DNA of 38,790 nt from JAUVKA01 sp964465145 (lineage in GTDB: Bacteria > Bacteroidota > Bacteroidia > Bacteroidales > UBA12481), in the NCBI GenBank assembly GCA_964465145.1, contig CAYXJR010000040.1, positions 1 through 38,790 on the forward strand, read 5' to 3'. Shown piece after piece: positions 8,778 through 16,419 of this stretch. A program made the translations under genes and the position numbers. Within the stretch, counting starts at the first letter, position 1, and each line of letters starts with the position of its first letter. The notes under the pieces were generated by a model, which was not told the DNA's origin, did not search any database, and saw nothing but the letters and a program-made list of their open reading frames with translations.

Positions 8778-8808
8778 CAAACATAGGCATTTCATTATTA
8801 GCGTACAA
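8778..8808 (-). promoter_or_regulatory. Promoter of the cys leader-cysE-cysK unit
   Basis: On the minus strand TTG (8806-8808), 20 nt spacer, TATGTTTG (8778-8785): an exact TAnnTTTG -7 box with the usual -33 spacing. The expected start is near 8771, about 20 nt before the leader ATG. Confidence 0.75.
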
Positions 8809-8969
8809 CTTTCGCCATGACGATGGTTTTTAACTGGTCATCATGAAATGAAATGATTCATACGTAAAAGGCAGTTGAGTCTTTTTGAAGATGAGGTTTT
8901 CCAGGATCAAAAAGCAATTACATAATTTATCTCAAGATTAAAAATCAGTATAACCCAAGTACCGGAACT

Positions 8970-9126
8970 AATTTATAGCCCCCAATACCGCCCCCTGCTT
9001 TTTTAAAGGGTCCATAACTTACTGATTATCACCTGAGTTACAATAGCCAACGTAAATCCTCCAGGTTCGCCAGGAATTTTTCAGCATAAAGCCCTTGTAA
9101 TCTGACAGTTGCAAGGGTTTTGTTTT
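8970..9126 (+). repeat. Dispersed repeat, copy A
   Basis: About 157 bp. Head ATAGCCCCCAATACCGCCCC, a T-run, then CCATAACTTACTGATTATCA, GTTACAA, and the tail AAATCCTCCAGGTTCGCCAG, ending in a hairpin (CCCTTGTAA / TTGCAAGGG) and a T-rich tail. Copies B (10763-10920) and C (15863-16029) share the same order of blocks; copy D shares the tail. It lies between the divergent cys promoter and the AbiE promoter, so it is not simply the 3' end of a neighbouring gene. The flanks 8809-8969 and 9127-9385 show no gene. Confidence 0.65.
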
Positions 9127-9385
9127 TCTGAAATGGTGGAATAATATAATCCTGAGATTCACTTCGATACAAGATATCAAGATTATAAAACCAAGATATT
9201 GCCCGCCAAAGACAAGTAAGCTGAGAAGAAAGTTTTTATAGATAAATCAAAAAAACAGCCTCCAATTACGTCTACAAAATACTAGTTAATATTATTCACA
9301 CTCTCGTTTGCCGAAAATGAAATGCCCGACTGATTATTGAATTATTTCTGCGGTGTTTAGCTAGACTTTGAGTTGGAGTAATAGA

Positions 9386-9426
9386 TTTTTTGCGAAAAGT
9401 ATTGAAATTCGCTACCTTTCGCAAAA
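9386..9426 (+). promoter_or_regulatory. AbiE promoter with overlapping inverted-repeat operator
   Basis: Inverted repeat TTTTGCGAAAAG ... CTTTCGCAAAA (arms about 9388-9399 and 9416-9426). The arms cover a -33 TTG (9390-9392) and a near-consensus -7 TACCTTTC (9413-9420), 20 nt apart. Known AbiEi proteins repress their own operon by binding inverted repeats in the promoter, which fits this layout. The ATG follows 10 nt later. Confidence 0.65.
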
Positions 9427-9436
9427 TATTACCCTT

Positions 9437-10258
9437 ATGGAAATCAACCGAGCCAACCAGAATCTTGAAAGTTGGGTAGAGGAGAAGCTTTCATTGGGAA
9501 GGTTTTCTTTCTCCTTGAACAGCTTACGGGAATCCTTTGATCAGCATTCGGAAACAGCAATCAAATTTGCCTTGAAGCGGCTGACCGATAAAAGGAAAAT
9601 AATCTCCATTTACAAAGGGTATTACCTCATTCTGCCACCTCAATATTCAGGTAAAGGCATTTTGCCTCCTGCCCTTTTTGTGGATTCATTTATGAAGTTT
9701 TTGGGAAAACCTTACTATGTTTCTTTGCTTAATGCAGCAGCATATCACGGGGCTTCCCATCAGCAACCGCAGGAATATTTTATCGTAACCACCTTCCCAG
9801 TGATGCGAGCAACACAAAAGAAGGGTTTGAAGTTGAATTACGTATCTGTTAAATCCATACCTGAGAAATTGCTTGAGAAGCTTAAAACTGAATCCGGGTA
9901 TCTTTATATTTCCAATCCAGCCTTGACAGCCACTGACCTTATCCAATTCGAAAAAAGAATTGGCGGACTTAGCCGGGCAGCAACCATATTGAATGAGTTG
10001 GCCGATGTTCTTAAACCCGGGCATTTTGATACCAGTCTGCTGAATCATGCTCCCGTTACCGCTTTACAACGATTAGGCTATATATTAGAGCTTCTCTGCT
10101 TCCAATCAGAATTGGCTGATGCCTTGTATAGCGCCATAAGAAAAAAGTCTATTAAGTTTTACCGCATTCCATTGAAATCTTCGGCTCCGGTTAAGGGGTG
10201 TTTTGCTAAAAATCGATGGCGGGTAATTGTAAACGCTAAAATTGAAATTGACGAATGA
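9437..10258 (+). CDS. abiEi: AbiEi antitoxin (type IV toxin-antitoxin)
   Basis: Antitoxin and autorepressor of the AbiE abortive-infection system. The N-terminal winged helix (about 1-75: WVEEKLSLGRFSFSLNSLRE, ALKRLTDKRKIISIYKGYYL) binds the promoter; the rest is the AbiEi antitoxin domain (YYVSLLNAAAYHGASHQQPQ, YISNPALTATDLIQFEKRIG). The ATG at 9437 is chosen because an in-frame TTG at 9368 lies upstream of the promoter/operator. 273 residues, apparently complete. It overlaps the toxin start by ATGA, as in functional AbiE pairs. The partner toxin is destroyed, so this protein may now act only as a repressor or be drifting. Confidence 0.85.
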   Translation: MEINRANQNLESWVEEKLSLGRFSFSLNSLRESFDQHSETAIKFALKRLTDKRKIISIYKGYYLILPPQYSGKGILPPALFVDSFMKFLGKPYYVSLLNAAAYHGASHQQPQEYFIVTTFPVMRATQKKGLKLNYVSVKSIPEKLLEKLKTESGYLYISNPALTATDLIQFEKRIGGLSRAATILNELADVLKPGHFDTSLLNHAPVTALQRLGYILELLCFQSELADALYSAIRKKSIKFYRIPLKSSAPVKGCFAKNRWRVIVNAKIEIDE

Positions 10259-10711
10259 TACCTCAATCCCACATACTTGAATGGAGCCAGCAAGTTCCTT
10301 GGCAATCCTTTGAACAGGTTGAGCAAGATCTCGTTATCAGCCGTGCTTTGGTGGAGATTTTTTCCGACAAATGGCTTTCATCCAATCTGGCTTTTCGGGG
10401 AGGAACTATTGGGCACCAAGCTCAGAGCTCTTTATCAGAGAAGCAAAGGTCGTGATCTTTATGACCTGTTTGTTGCGCTATATCAAAAACCAGATTTGAG
10501 AACAAACGATATTTTGCTTTGTTATAATAGGTATATTGCCTTTTCTGTTGATCATCCTCCGTCCAGGAAGGATTTCATTTTGAACCTGGAAACTAAAATG
10601 AAAGACCAATACTTTTTGGGTGACACGATGGCAATACTCAGGCAGGAGACTCAATATGATCCCTACAAAGCCTACGACTTAATAAGAAGAGAAATCATTG
10701 AAAGGATATAA
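10255..10711 (+). pseudogene. abiEii: AbiEii toxin, internal deletion and frameshift
   Basis: The first 50 residues match the AbiEii nucleotidyltransferase N-terminus (MIPQSHILEWSQQVPWQSFE, QVEQDLVISRALVEIF, LAFRGGT). After FRGGT the frame is wrong and closes at 10455. In the next frame the C-terminal part appears at once: EELLGTKLRALYQRSKGRDL followed by YDLFVALYQKPDL and on to the end at 10711. About 130-150 residues of the usual 290-310 are missing, including the catalytic Asp region. The junction lies at 10397-10407 in GGGGAGGAACT, which can encode both RGGT and GEEL, so deletion between short direct repeats is likely. The toxin cannot be active. Confidence 0.85.
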
Positions 10712-10762
10712 AGGCTGGCTGGTCATTGGAGCCTTAACAGGCAAATTGTCAGATGCATAAAT

Positions 10763-10920
10763 CTATTTACAGTCCCCAATACCGCCCCTACATTTTTCTC
10801 AACACCCATAACTACCTGATAATCTGCTGTATTACAGCCATCATCACAAACCCTACAGGTTCTCTTGAATCGGCACAAGCCGGTTTTTTTATGCCCAAAA
10901 AAACATAATTGCCTAAAATC
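10763..10920 (+). repeat. Dispersed repeat, copy B
   Basis: About 158 bp. Head TTTACAGTCCCCAATACCGC, then CCATAACTACCTGATAATCT, CAAACCCTACAGGTTC, hairpin AATCGGC-ACAA-GCCGGTT with seven T, and end block ATGCCCAAAA ... CATAATTGCCTAAAATCC. The end block is shared with copy C. It lies between the convergent AbiE remnant and the lipid operon, where it can also serve as terminator. The remainder to 11187 contains the hairpin at 10924-10951 and short degenerate CCTCGTAG-type repeats but no gene. Confidence 0.7.
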
Positions 10921-10923
10921 CTC

Positions 10924-10951
10924 GTAGAGACAGATCGTAATCTGTCTCTAC
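10924..10951. repeat. Perfect palindromic hairpin (REP-like)
   Basis: GTAGAGACAGAT - CGTA - ATCTGTCTCTAC, 12-bp perfect arms and a 4-nt loop. GTAGAGAC-type palindromes are common intergenic repeats in Bacteroidota and cyanobacteria. It abuts the end of repeat copy B. Confidence 0.7.
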
Positions 10952-11187
10952 AATCGAAATTGCACGGACCCTCGTATGGACAAACCGCTTAAAAAACCCA
11001 GGCTTCGCCGGACCTTACTGACCACCTTCCGCCGATCCCGTTTGTCAACAGCTGCCGGAATTATTTGACCACCCTAACCCAGCAACTATAAGGCTTTCTG
11101 AGAAGTCAAAATCCGTTTTAAGCAACCTCGTAGGAACTGGTCCGCCTCAAACGGCAGGGACTGGTCAGTATATCCGCTTTTTCCAGT

Positions 11188-13107
11188 TTATACCAATCTC
11201 GAAAATCTGCGATTTGATCCTGGGAAATCCACTCCCATTGCAAAAAAAGTAATCATTCCAATTGTCAGTGATCCCCATAGAATATCCAGCGTGTATACTG
11301 GATGAAGGATATCGCGGGGTATATCAAAAGTTGTTATCACAGCTCCTACACTCACCGATATTATTGCCATCCATTGATATAATCGAAGGCCGAAAAAAAT
11401 CGGGGTCTGTATCTCACCGCGTAGGCTTTCTTCAACAAATCTCCCAACTCCGGTTAAAATAAAGTACATGCCTGAAATAAACACAAATGTTGAACCATTG
11501 AACCATAATGACAACTGGAATAGACCAGTAAAAAACAGCCAGATAATTGAATATAAAGGAGTTGGGTGAAGGCTTTTACCTTTTAATCCAGAGATTCCAC
11601 AAACCCGTGATCTTGGGTGTGTATATTTTATTCCGATCAAAGAATCCTTAACGATACTGCCATGACAACATCCGTTTACAAGACATCGCAGCCTGCCAAT
11701 AGCCTGAACCCATGGCATAAACACAGCAGATACACCTAGAACTACCCATACGTTGTATTTAAGTAGCCAGATTGTAAGACTGGCAAATATTATACCCACA
11801 AGAGCCCCATAGAAACCAAATGGCCGCTTCAGTTTTTCCGATCCTTCAATAAATTGTGCCCATAAAGCTGATACAATTAATCCGACTACCGAAAAGATAA
11901 CTATAGCCCATACATATCTGCTGCCTGTGAGCCAGCCAGCAAGTAATGTCCCTGTAAACGCTGATGCCCCGGCATAAAAACCGTGGTTAATTACTCTTAC
12001 CGGACCAAAGCTCCATTCCTTCCATGAGTTGGCAATTATTTCAGATAAAGAGCGTAAGAAGCTCCATATCGCAAAACGTTTAATTGTTGCAAAATAAGCA
12101 AGTAAACATACTGCGAGGTGCAGAACATAAGATTTACTTATTATGATAATGACAATAGCCAGGATTAGTCCTATAAACCATATTAATAATCTCCAAGCTT
12201 TAAAAACTTTCGCATAAAACCTTGTTAAAAGCAGGATCCAGCTGGCATGAAAAGAAAAGAATAAAAAAAATGGTATCCTTAATATGGATAAATTTAGAGA
12301 GTTACTTTCAGCAGCATATTTATTATAATACTGTGCCCCCAATTCCGGCCATAGCAGCGCAATAAAGATTACTATTCCTCCTGACAGCAAGGCTGTTATT
12401 GCCCATTCCCTGAGGTCCTTCATGGTTGATGGCAGGAAAGGGACCAATAAAATAAAAACTAAACCGATTATTCCAGACCATAACAAACCAGATGGAGCAT
12501 TTAATACTAGGTCTGCCTCAAATAAAGGTAATTTCATGCCATAGAGAAACCATAGGATATTGCTGCCGGATAACCATAGTAATAGTGGCCACAATATTGC
12601 AGATAAGCGATGTCTGATTTTTGAAGGAATATTTACAGATGTAGGAATAGATAATAAGACTGGTTTTGAATATTCATGAAATCGTTTTGTCAGATCAGGC
12701 TTTTCATACCCAAGTACCAGTGCAATCATTCCAAGAATGGTCAATGGTGTAACTAACCATAATGCACTTGCTGACCCGATCCATAATGAAACACCAGTTA
12801 TAAGTATACCAAATCCCGTATAAATCGGATGATGTAAGAAACGATATGGACCTTTCCGCACAAGCTTTTCGGGAGGATAAGCATTCATGGGTAATCCTTT
12901 ACCATGTCTTCTTAAATAATACATGGACATAATAATGAGGATCAAACCTGATGAAAAAAGACTGATCCCCCAGGATACAGAATGTATTGGTGGCAGCGAT
13001 ATTGAATGAGCAGTCTGGATGCTCCACAACCATAATAATGCAGGCAGAAAAAAGATAAAAACTACGGCATAAACAAGTTTTCCAATTGAATCCTTTTTAA
13101 ATAACAT
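11188..13107 (-). CDS. ICMT-like methyltransferase fused to Lgt-like domain (membrane)
   Basis: 639-residue polytopic membrane protein with two recognisable parts. Residues about 45-160 carry the isoprenylcysteine/phospholipid methyltransferase signature (RKGPYRFLHHPIYTGFGILI, then RFHEYSKPV). Residues about 395-625 resemble prolipoprotein diacylglyceryl transferase: PFGFYGALVG, the signature variant GRLRCLVNGCCHG (about 468-482), HPTPLY (about 514) and GRFVEESLRGE (about 555-566). The middle is extra membrane helices. Either half alone would act on lipid or lipid-modified substrates, so the fusion may be a lipid-modifying enzyme at the inner membrane. The housekeeping Lgt is expected elsewhere. 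Last gene of the operon with an ABC exporter and an AttH-like protein. The exact reaction is unknown. Confidence 0.75.
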   Translation of the reverse strand: MLFKKDSIGKLVYAVVFIFFLPALLWLWSIQTAHSISLPPIHSVSWGISLFSSGLILIIMSMYYLRRHGKGLPMNAYPPEKLVRKGPYRFLHHPIYTGFGILITGVSLWIGSASALWLVTPLTILGMIALVLGYEKPDLTKRFHEYSKPVLLSIPTSVNIPSKIRHRLSAILWPLLLWLSGSNILWFLYGMKLPLFEADLVLNAPSGLLWSGIIGLVFILLVPFLPSTMKDLREWAITALLSGGIVIFIALLWPELGAQYYNKYAAESNSLNLSILRIPFFLFFSFHASWILLLTRFYAKVFKAWRLLIWFIGLILAIVIIIISKSYVLHLAVCLLAYFATIKRFAIWSFLRSLSEIIANSWKEWSFGPVRVINHGFYAGASAFTGTLLAGWLTGSRYVWAIVIFSVVGLIVSALWAQFIEGSEKLKRPFGFYGALVGIIFASLTIWLLKYNVWVVLGVSAVFMPWVQAIGRLRCLVNGCCHGSIVKDSLIGIKYTHPRSRVCGISGLKGKSLHPTPLYSIIWLFFTGLFQLSLWFNGSTFVFISGMYFILTGVGRFVEESLRGEIQTPIFFGLRLYQWMAIISVSVGAVITTFDIPRDILHPVYTLDILWGSLTIGMITFFAMGVDFPGSNRRFSRLV

Positions 13108-13147
13108 GCTCCAATTTTCTTATTGAATAACAATTATCTCATTTGAC

Positions 13148-13912
13148 TCATTTCACTTTTTTCATTTTCATATAATATATTCCAACAGATAAAATGAAAA
13201 AGACTAATCCATATAAAATACTTGAGGCGATTTCTCCAATAATATTATAGTCCGAAAAAGCAGATAGGATTGAAGTCTGTGATGGAAAGTAAGCAGGCAA
13301 ATAGCGAATTATTACCTGATTCTGAGCTTCTGCATAAAATAAGGGATTCTGCAGCCATCCGGCATCAATATTGGCTAAAAGGACAATAAGCAAAATGCCT
13401 TCAAGTTCACCACGGATCAGGCTACCAACAAGGAGTCCGTAACAGCCATATACCCACCCGGATAAGATCAGGCCCACAATTACCAATAATAAATTTGATG
13501 GAGAGAAAAACAAAAGCAGTGACAATCCAACATATATTGAAATCACAATAATTAATACCAATAATACAAGAAGATGGGATATCAGAATTGTTACCGGATG
13601 ATACCCGCAAATAATTAATCTTCGATTTATTGATACATTCTTTTGAATTAATGTAAGTGCCAGATATGAAGCTAGAAACCCAACTGAGGCAATAGCAAAA
13701 AATATTAATGAGCTGTTTCTCTCACTAACCTGAATAATAACTCTTTCAGCTAATGAAGCAACTCTGAATGGCACTTCCCTTTCAGAGGTGGTAAAATAAA
13801 TAACAATAAAAAATGTTGCCGGGACAACAAACAATAATATTGGAACAATTGGCCTGCGAATCAATGCCTTGAAAATATGCACCATACTAATATACAAGGG
13901 ATTATTTTTCAT
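13148..13912 (-). CDS. ABC-2-like transporter permease
   Basis: 254 residues, about six predicted membrane segments: two near the N-terminus (PIVPILLFVVPATFFIVIYF; LIFFAIASVGFLASYLALTL), three in the middle (HLLVLLVLIIVISIYVGLSL, LLLVIVGLILSGWVYG, GILLIVLLANIDAGW) and one at the C-terminus. The arrangement is like ABC-2 permeases, although sequence motifs are weak. The start codon overlaps the end of the ATPase gene by 4 nt (ATGA), so the two are translationally coupled and form one transporter. The substrate is not evident; the neighbouring AttH/CrtC-like and Lgt-like genes suggest a lipid-type cargo. Confidence 0.7.
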   Translation of the reverse strand: MKNNPLYISMVHIFKALIRRPIVPILLFVVPATFFIVIYFTTSEREVPFRVASLAERVIIQVSERNSSLIFFAIASVGFLASYLALTLIQKNVSINRRLIICGYHPVTILISHLLVLLVLIIVISIYVGLSLLLFFSPSNLLLVIVGLILSGWVYGCYGLLVGSLIRGELEGILLIVLLANIDAGWLQNPLFYAEAQNQVIIRYLPAYFPSQTSILSAFSDYNIIGEIASSILYGLVFFILSVGIYYMKMKKVK

Positions 13913-14520
13913 TCTAATTGACCATTTTTAATTTGGTAAATGTTATCGAAATGAGATTTCTCTGATATGAGATGCGTTACCATCAAAATACTTTTCCCAT
14001 CTTCCTTATATTTTAAAGTAAAATCCCAGAATCTCTCATATGTTTCCCAGTCAAAACCGGCATATGGTTCATCAAGTATTAAAAGGTCAGGATTGTGGAT
14101 TAATGCTATAGACAGATTTAACTTTTGTATTGTTCCACCACTCAATTGATTTACTCGCTTATCCATATACTGTTTGAACTGGAAATGATTCAGGAGCCCC
14201 TCCCATCGACCTGATCCTTTGCTGTTTTTATTCGATATTATTATCCCATATGCAGCAGAAAAGTATCTCAAATTCTCCCTTACGGTTAAATGAGGAAAAA
14301 CAAGAGCCTCTTGTGGGCAATATCCAAACTCTCCATTGATATTTACATTGCCCTTGTCAGGCTTCAATAGTCCCACCAGTATTTTAAGAAGAGTGGTTTT
14401 CCCTGATCCATTTTCCCCTACAATTCCTGTTATAGTTCCTTTTTTTACTGAAAAAGAGACATCTTTCAAGACCTGCTTTGATCGGAAGGATTTATTAATA
14501 TTTTCTGATTGTAGTATCAT
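13909..14520 (-). CDS. ABC transporter ATP-binding protein
   Basis: 203 residues with all nucleotide-binding motifs: Walker A GENGSGKTTLL (35-45), Q-loop near YCPQEALVF, signature LSGGTIQKL (about 124), Walker B LLILDEP (about 144-150) and the H-loop MVTHLISE (about 181). It powers the permease encoded immediately downstream with a 4-nt overlap, and its start lies 7 nt after the stop of the AttH-like gene. The small size and single-domain form match ABC-2 exporters. Confidence 0.9.
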   Translation of the reverse strand: MILQSENINKSFRSKQVLKDVSFSVKKGTITGIVGENGSGKTTLLKILVGLLKPDKGNVNINGEFGYCPQEALVFPHLTVRENLRYFSAAYGIIISNKNSKGSGRWEGLLNHFQFKQYMDKRVNQLSGGTIQKLNLSIALIHNPDLLILDEPYAGFDWETYERFWDFTLKYKEDGKSILMVTHLISEKSHFDNIYQIKNGQLE

Positions 14521-14527
14521 AAAATAC

Positions 14528-15349
14528 TTATTTCCTGAAATCTACATGCTCATGAATTGCCCATCCCAAACTGTGAATTTCACCATTTTTTATTAATTCT
14601 CCACAACTTAACCACTTTGTTTCGCGGGCATTCAAAAAGGATAAGGGTATTGACTTATTAATACCGGGAATATATGATAACAGGGAACCTACAACATTTG
14701 ATATTTTTTTCTCCGCCTCAATTATTCTGGTTTCAGTGAAAGTAATTTTCAAATCAATATCAGGAATTAAGACTGAATCATCACATATTTCTGCCATACG
14801 GGATAATTCCCCGTTATACCATACCCATTGCTTGTCAGGATCTGCATCCAATTCAATCCAAACCATATTATCAGTTGCGGAATTATATCTTCCCCAGCGT
14901 ATTTGATTCATGGGTATTTTCCATGGTTCAATTGTCATGTCAAGCTTCTCGGCATAGCCAAATCCGGTGAATGATCCAATATTTTTTATTTTGAGCCTGA
15001 CCTTGGATCGGGGTTGAAAGCAATGCCAGCTTAAAAACCCATCTGTTGATTCATAAATTTTGATATTCAATGGTGAATGATCCAAGCCCCAGTTTCCTTC
15101 AAAACCAAAAACCGGGTCAACCAGATTAATCTGTTCTTCATTCTGTTGAGGTGTTGCTTTCCTGTTGAATCTGGATTTTTTTAAGATCGTATTCCCATCA
15201 GAATTATAAACAAGGACACTATTATATGGTATAACAATTTTATTCCATCTCAATTCAGCAGAATAAACAATTATTACATCCCCTTTTTCACTAATGCAAT
15301 CAAGATACCATTTGGAAAGTTTAAACTTTGAATTGTTCTTATTGGTCAT
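14528..15349 (-). CDS. AttH/CrtC-like lipocalin-fold protein
   Basis: 273 residues, first gene of the operon. The recognisable part is GFGYAEKLDMTIEPWKIPMN followed by QIRWGRYNSATDNMVWIELD and a WVWYNGE strand, together with WHCFQPRSKVRLK: the Trp- and Gly-rich pattern of the AttH / carotenoid hydratase (CrtC)-like double-lipocalin family. Some AttH proteins are known to be encoded with ABC transporters, as here. No signal peptide is visible at the N-terminus (MTNKNNSKFKLSKWYLDCIS), so it is probably cytoplasmic unless the start is wrong. It may bind or modify a hydrophobic small molecule. Family assignment is from pattern recognition only. Confidence 0.5.
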   Translation of the reverse strand: MTNKNNSKFKLSKWYLDCISEKGDVIIVYSAELRWNKIVIPYNSVLVYNSDGNTILKKSRFNRKATPQQNEEQINLVDPVFGFEGNWGLDHSPLNIKIYESTDGFLSWHCFQPRSKVRLKIKNIGSFTGFGYAEKLDMTIEPWKIPMNQIRWGRYNSATDNMVWIELDADPDKQWVWYNGELSRMAEICDDSVLIPDIDLKITFTETRIIEAEKKISNVVGSLLSYIPGINKSIPLSFLNARETKWLSCGELIKNGEIHSLGWAIHEHVDFRK

Positions 15350-15682
15350 TTAGTTTTGCTGAAATAATATCCCGCATCTTTTCGGAAAATTAACTAATTT
15401 AAAATATATACGCCAGGGCTATGGACTAACTGAGGTTCGTTGTAAAGGAATGATCTTGAAACCTCTCCACATAATTTACCAGTTCCTTTTCAATTCATTC
15501 TGGCTATTGCCACGCCGCAAGCCCAAAATTATTACAGTACAGTTATTTCTCAACCGTATATCCAAATTCCTCAAGCTCTTTCTCTGTTAGCAAAAGAATA
15601 TTTACATTGTTTGTCGTCAGTAACGTCCGGAACCCAGGTAGCCTAAAATTAAGAGATAGTTTTCTCATATCAAAGTTGATTT

Positions 15683-15860
15683 TTGCATTTCAAAATCCAA
15701 TCTTCTTTTCAATAACGTTCGCTGCTAAATATCTTCTCTTCTGGCAAGGATCTCCTGATCCCTTCCAAAATAGACTGGTACCTTCTCCATTGATAGTATG
15801 GTTGGTGCTGATAAGGAGCTTGGGAGTTTGTTCTGCAGACAAAGTGCATTTTTTAAAATC
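15683..15860 (-). pseudogene. Degraded fragment of a second primase-helicase gene
   Basis: Read on the minus strand, 15860-15770 encodes DFKKCTLSAEQTPKLLISTN and HTINGEGTS, which aligns with KKFTLTTDQTPKLLISTN and HAILGEGAS of the intact primase (near 2620-2700). The run QTPKLLISTNH is identical. After GTS the similarity fades and the frame runs to a TGA near 15683. Everything N-terminal is missing, replaced at 15863 by repeat copy C. Further down, 15543-15668 can encode a 41-residue peptide ending LTEKELEEFGYTVEK that may belong to the same remnant. It shows that this mobile module entered the genome more than once. The rest of 15350-15542 holds no gene. Confidence 0.75.
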
Positions 15861-15862
15861 TC

Positions 15863-16029
15863 TAATTTGCAGTCCCCAATACCGCCCCCTTCTTTTTTAT
15901 AGCATCCATAACTTGCTGTTTATTACCCGTGTTACAACAGGGTACTCAAACCCTCCAGGTTCGCAAAACAATACAACCGCCGCAAGGCGGTTTTTTTTAT
16001 GCCCTAAAAATTCATAATTGCCTAAAATC
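15863..16029 (+). repeat. Dispersed repeat, copy C
   Basis: About 167 bp. Head TTTGCAGTCCCCAATACCGC, then CATCCATAACTTGCTG, GTGTTACAACAG, CAAACCCTCCAGGTTCGC, hairpin AACCGCC-GCAA-GGCGGTT with eight T, and end block ATGCCCTAAAA ... CATAATTGCCTAAAATCC. Against copy B the hairpin shows a compensatory G-C to C-G change, so the structure, not just the sequence, is kept. It abuts the primase remnant on its left. 16030-16317 has no supported gene. Confidence 0.7.
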
Positions 16030-16317
16030 CACAGTAATAAAAAGTAAAGAGCAATACGATAAATAATGCGAATTTTTCTCGCTGATTTACTGATACTTAC
16101 AAGGACTGTTGAAAAATAATCGATTTCCAATGGTAAGATTTTGCCTCTTTGTGTAATAGTACCATTGAAAACAGTTATTAAAAAATCAAAATAACAGTCT
16201 TTTATCTTTCTTCTTCCGTCTTTGGTCTTTCTTATTATGATTCCCAAATCCCATCCGGTGAGAATTAACTTCTTGCCGGAATATTTTTTTAGGGGAGATA
16301 TGTTTTGTTGATAAATT

Positions 16318-16336
16318 ATTTAGAATGATTCTAAAT
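16318..16336. promoter_or_regulatory. Fur/PerR-like palindrome
   Basis: ATTTAGAATGATTCTAAAT: perfect 9-bp arms around a single G, upstream of the gene at 16420. The core TTAGAAT-n-ATTCTAA has the 7-1-7 geometry of Fur and PerR boxes. It lies about 80 nt before the start codon, where a promoter would be expected. Confidence 0.5.
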
Positions 16337-16419
16337 GTTGAATTTTCCGGTAATGTTTTGCCCCCTTTTTATATTAACCCTATGAACGGAAAAATGTATA
16401 CTAATAAAATCTAAAAATC

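Noticed and set aside
9368..9436. Longer AbiEi start at TTG 9368
   Set aside because: It would place the promoter and operator inside the coding region; ATG 9437 fits the family N-terminus and follows the promoter.
15950..15965. tRNA-like motif GGTTCGC in the repeat family
   Set aside because: No complementary T-stem, acceptor stem or anticodon arm could be built in any copy, so it is not a tRNA or tRNA fragment.
8970..16029. Repeats as integron attC sites
   Set aside because: No GTTRRRY/RYYYAAC core pair at the ends and no integron integrase; genes between copies are in mixed orientation.
15607..16247. ORFs of 136 (plus) and 116 (minus) codons over the repeat C region
   Set aside because: They run through the primase remnant and repeat copy C, including its terminator, and encode no recognisable protein.
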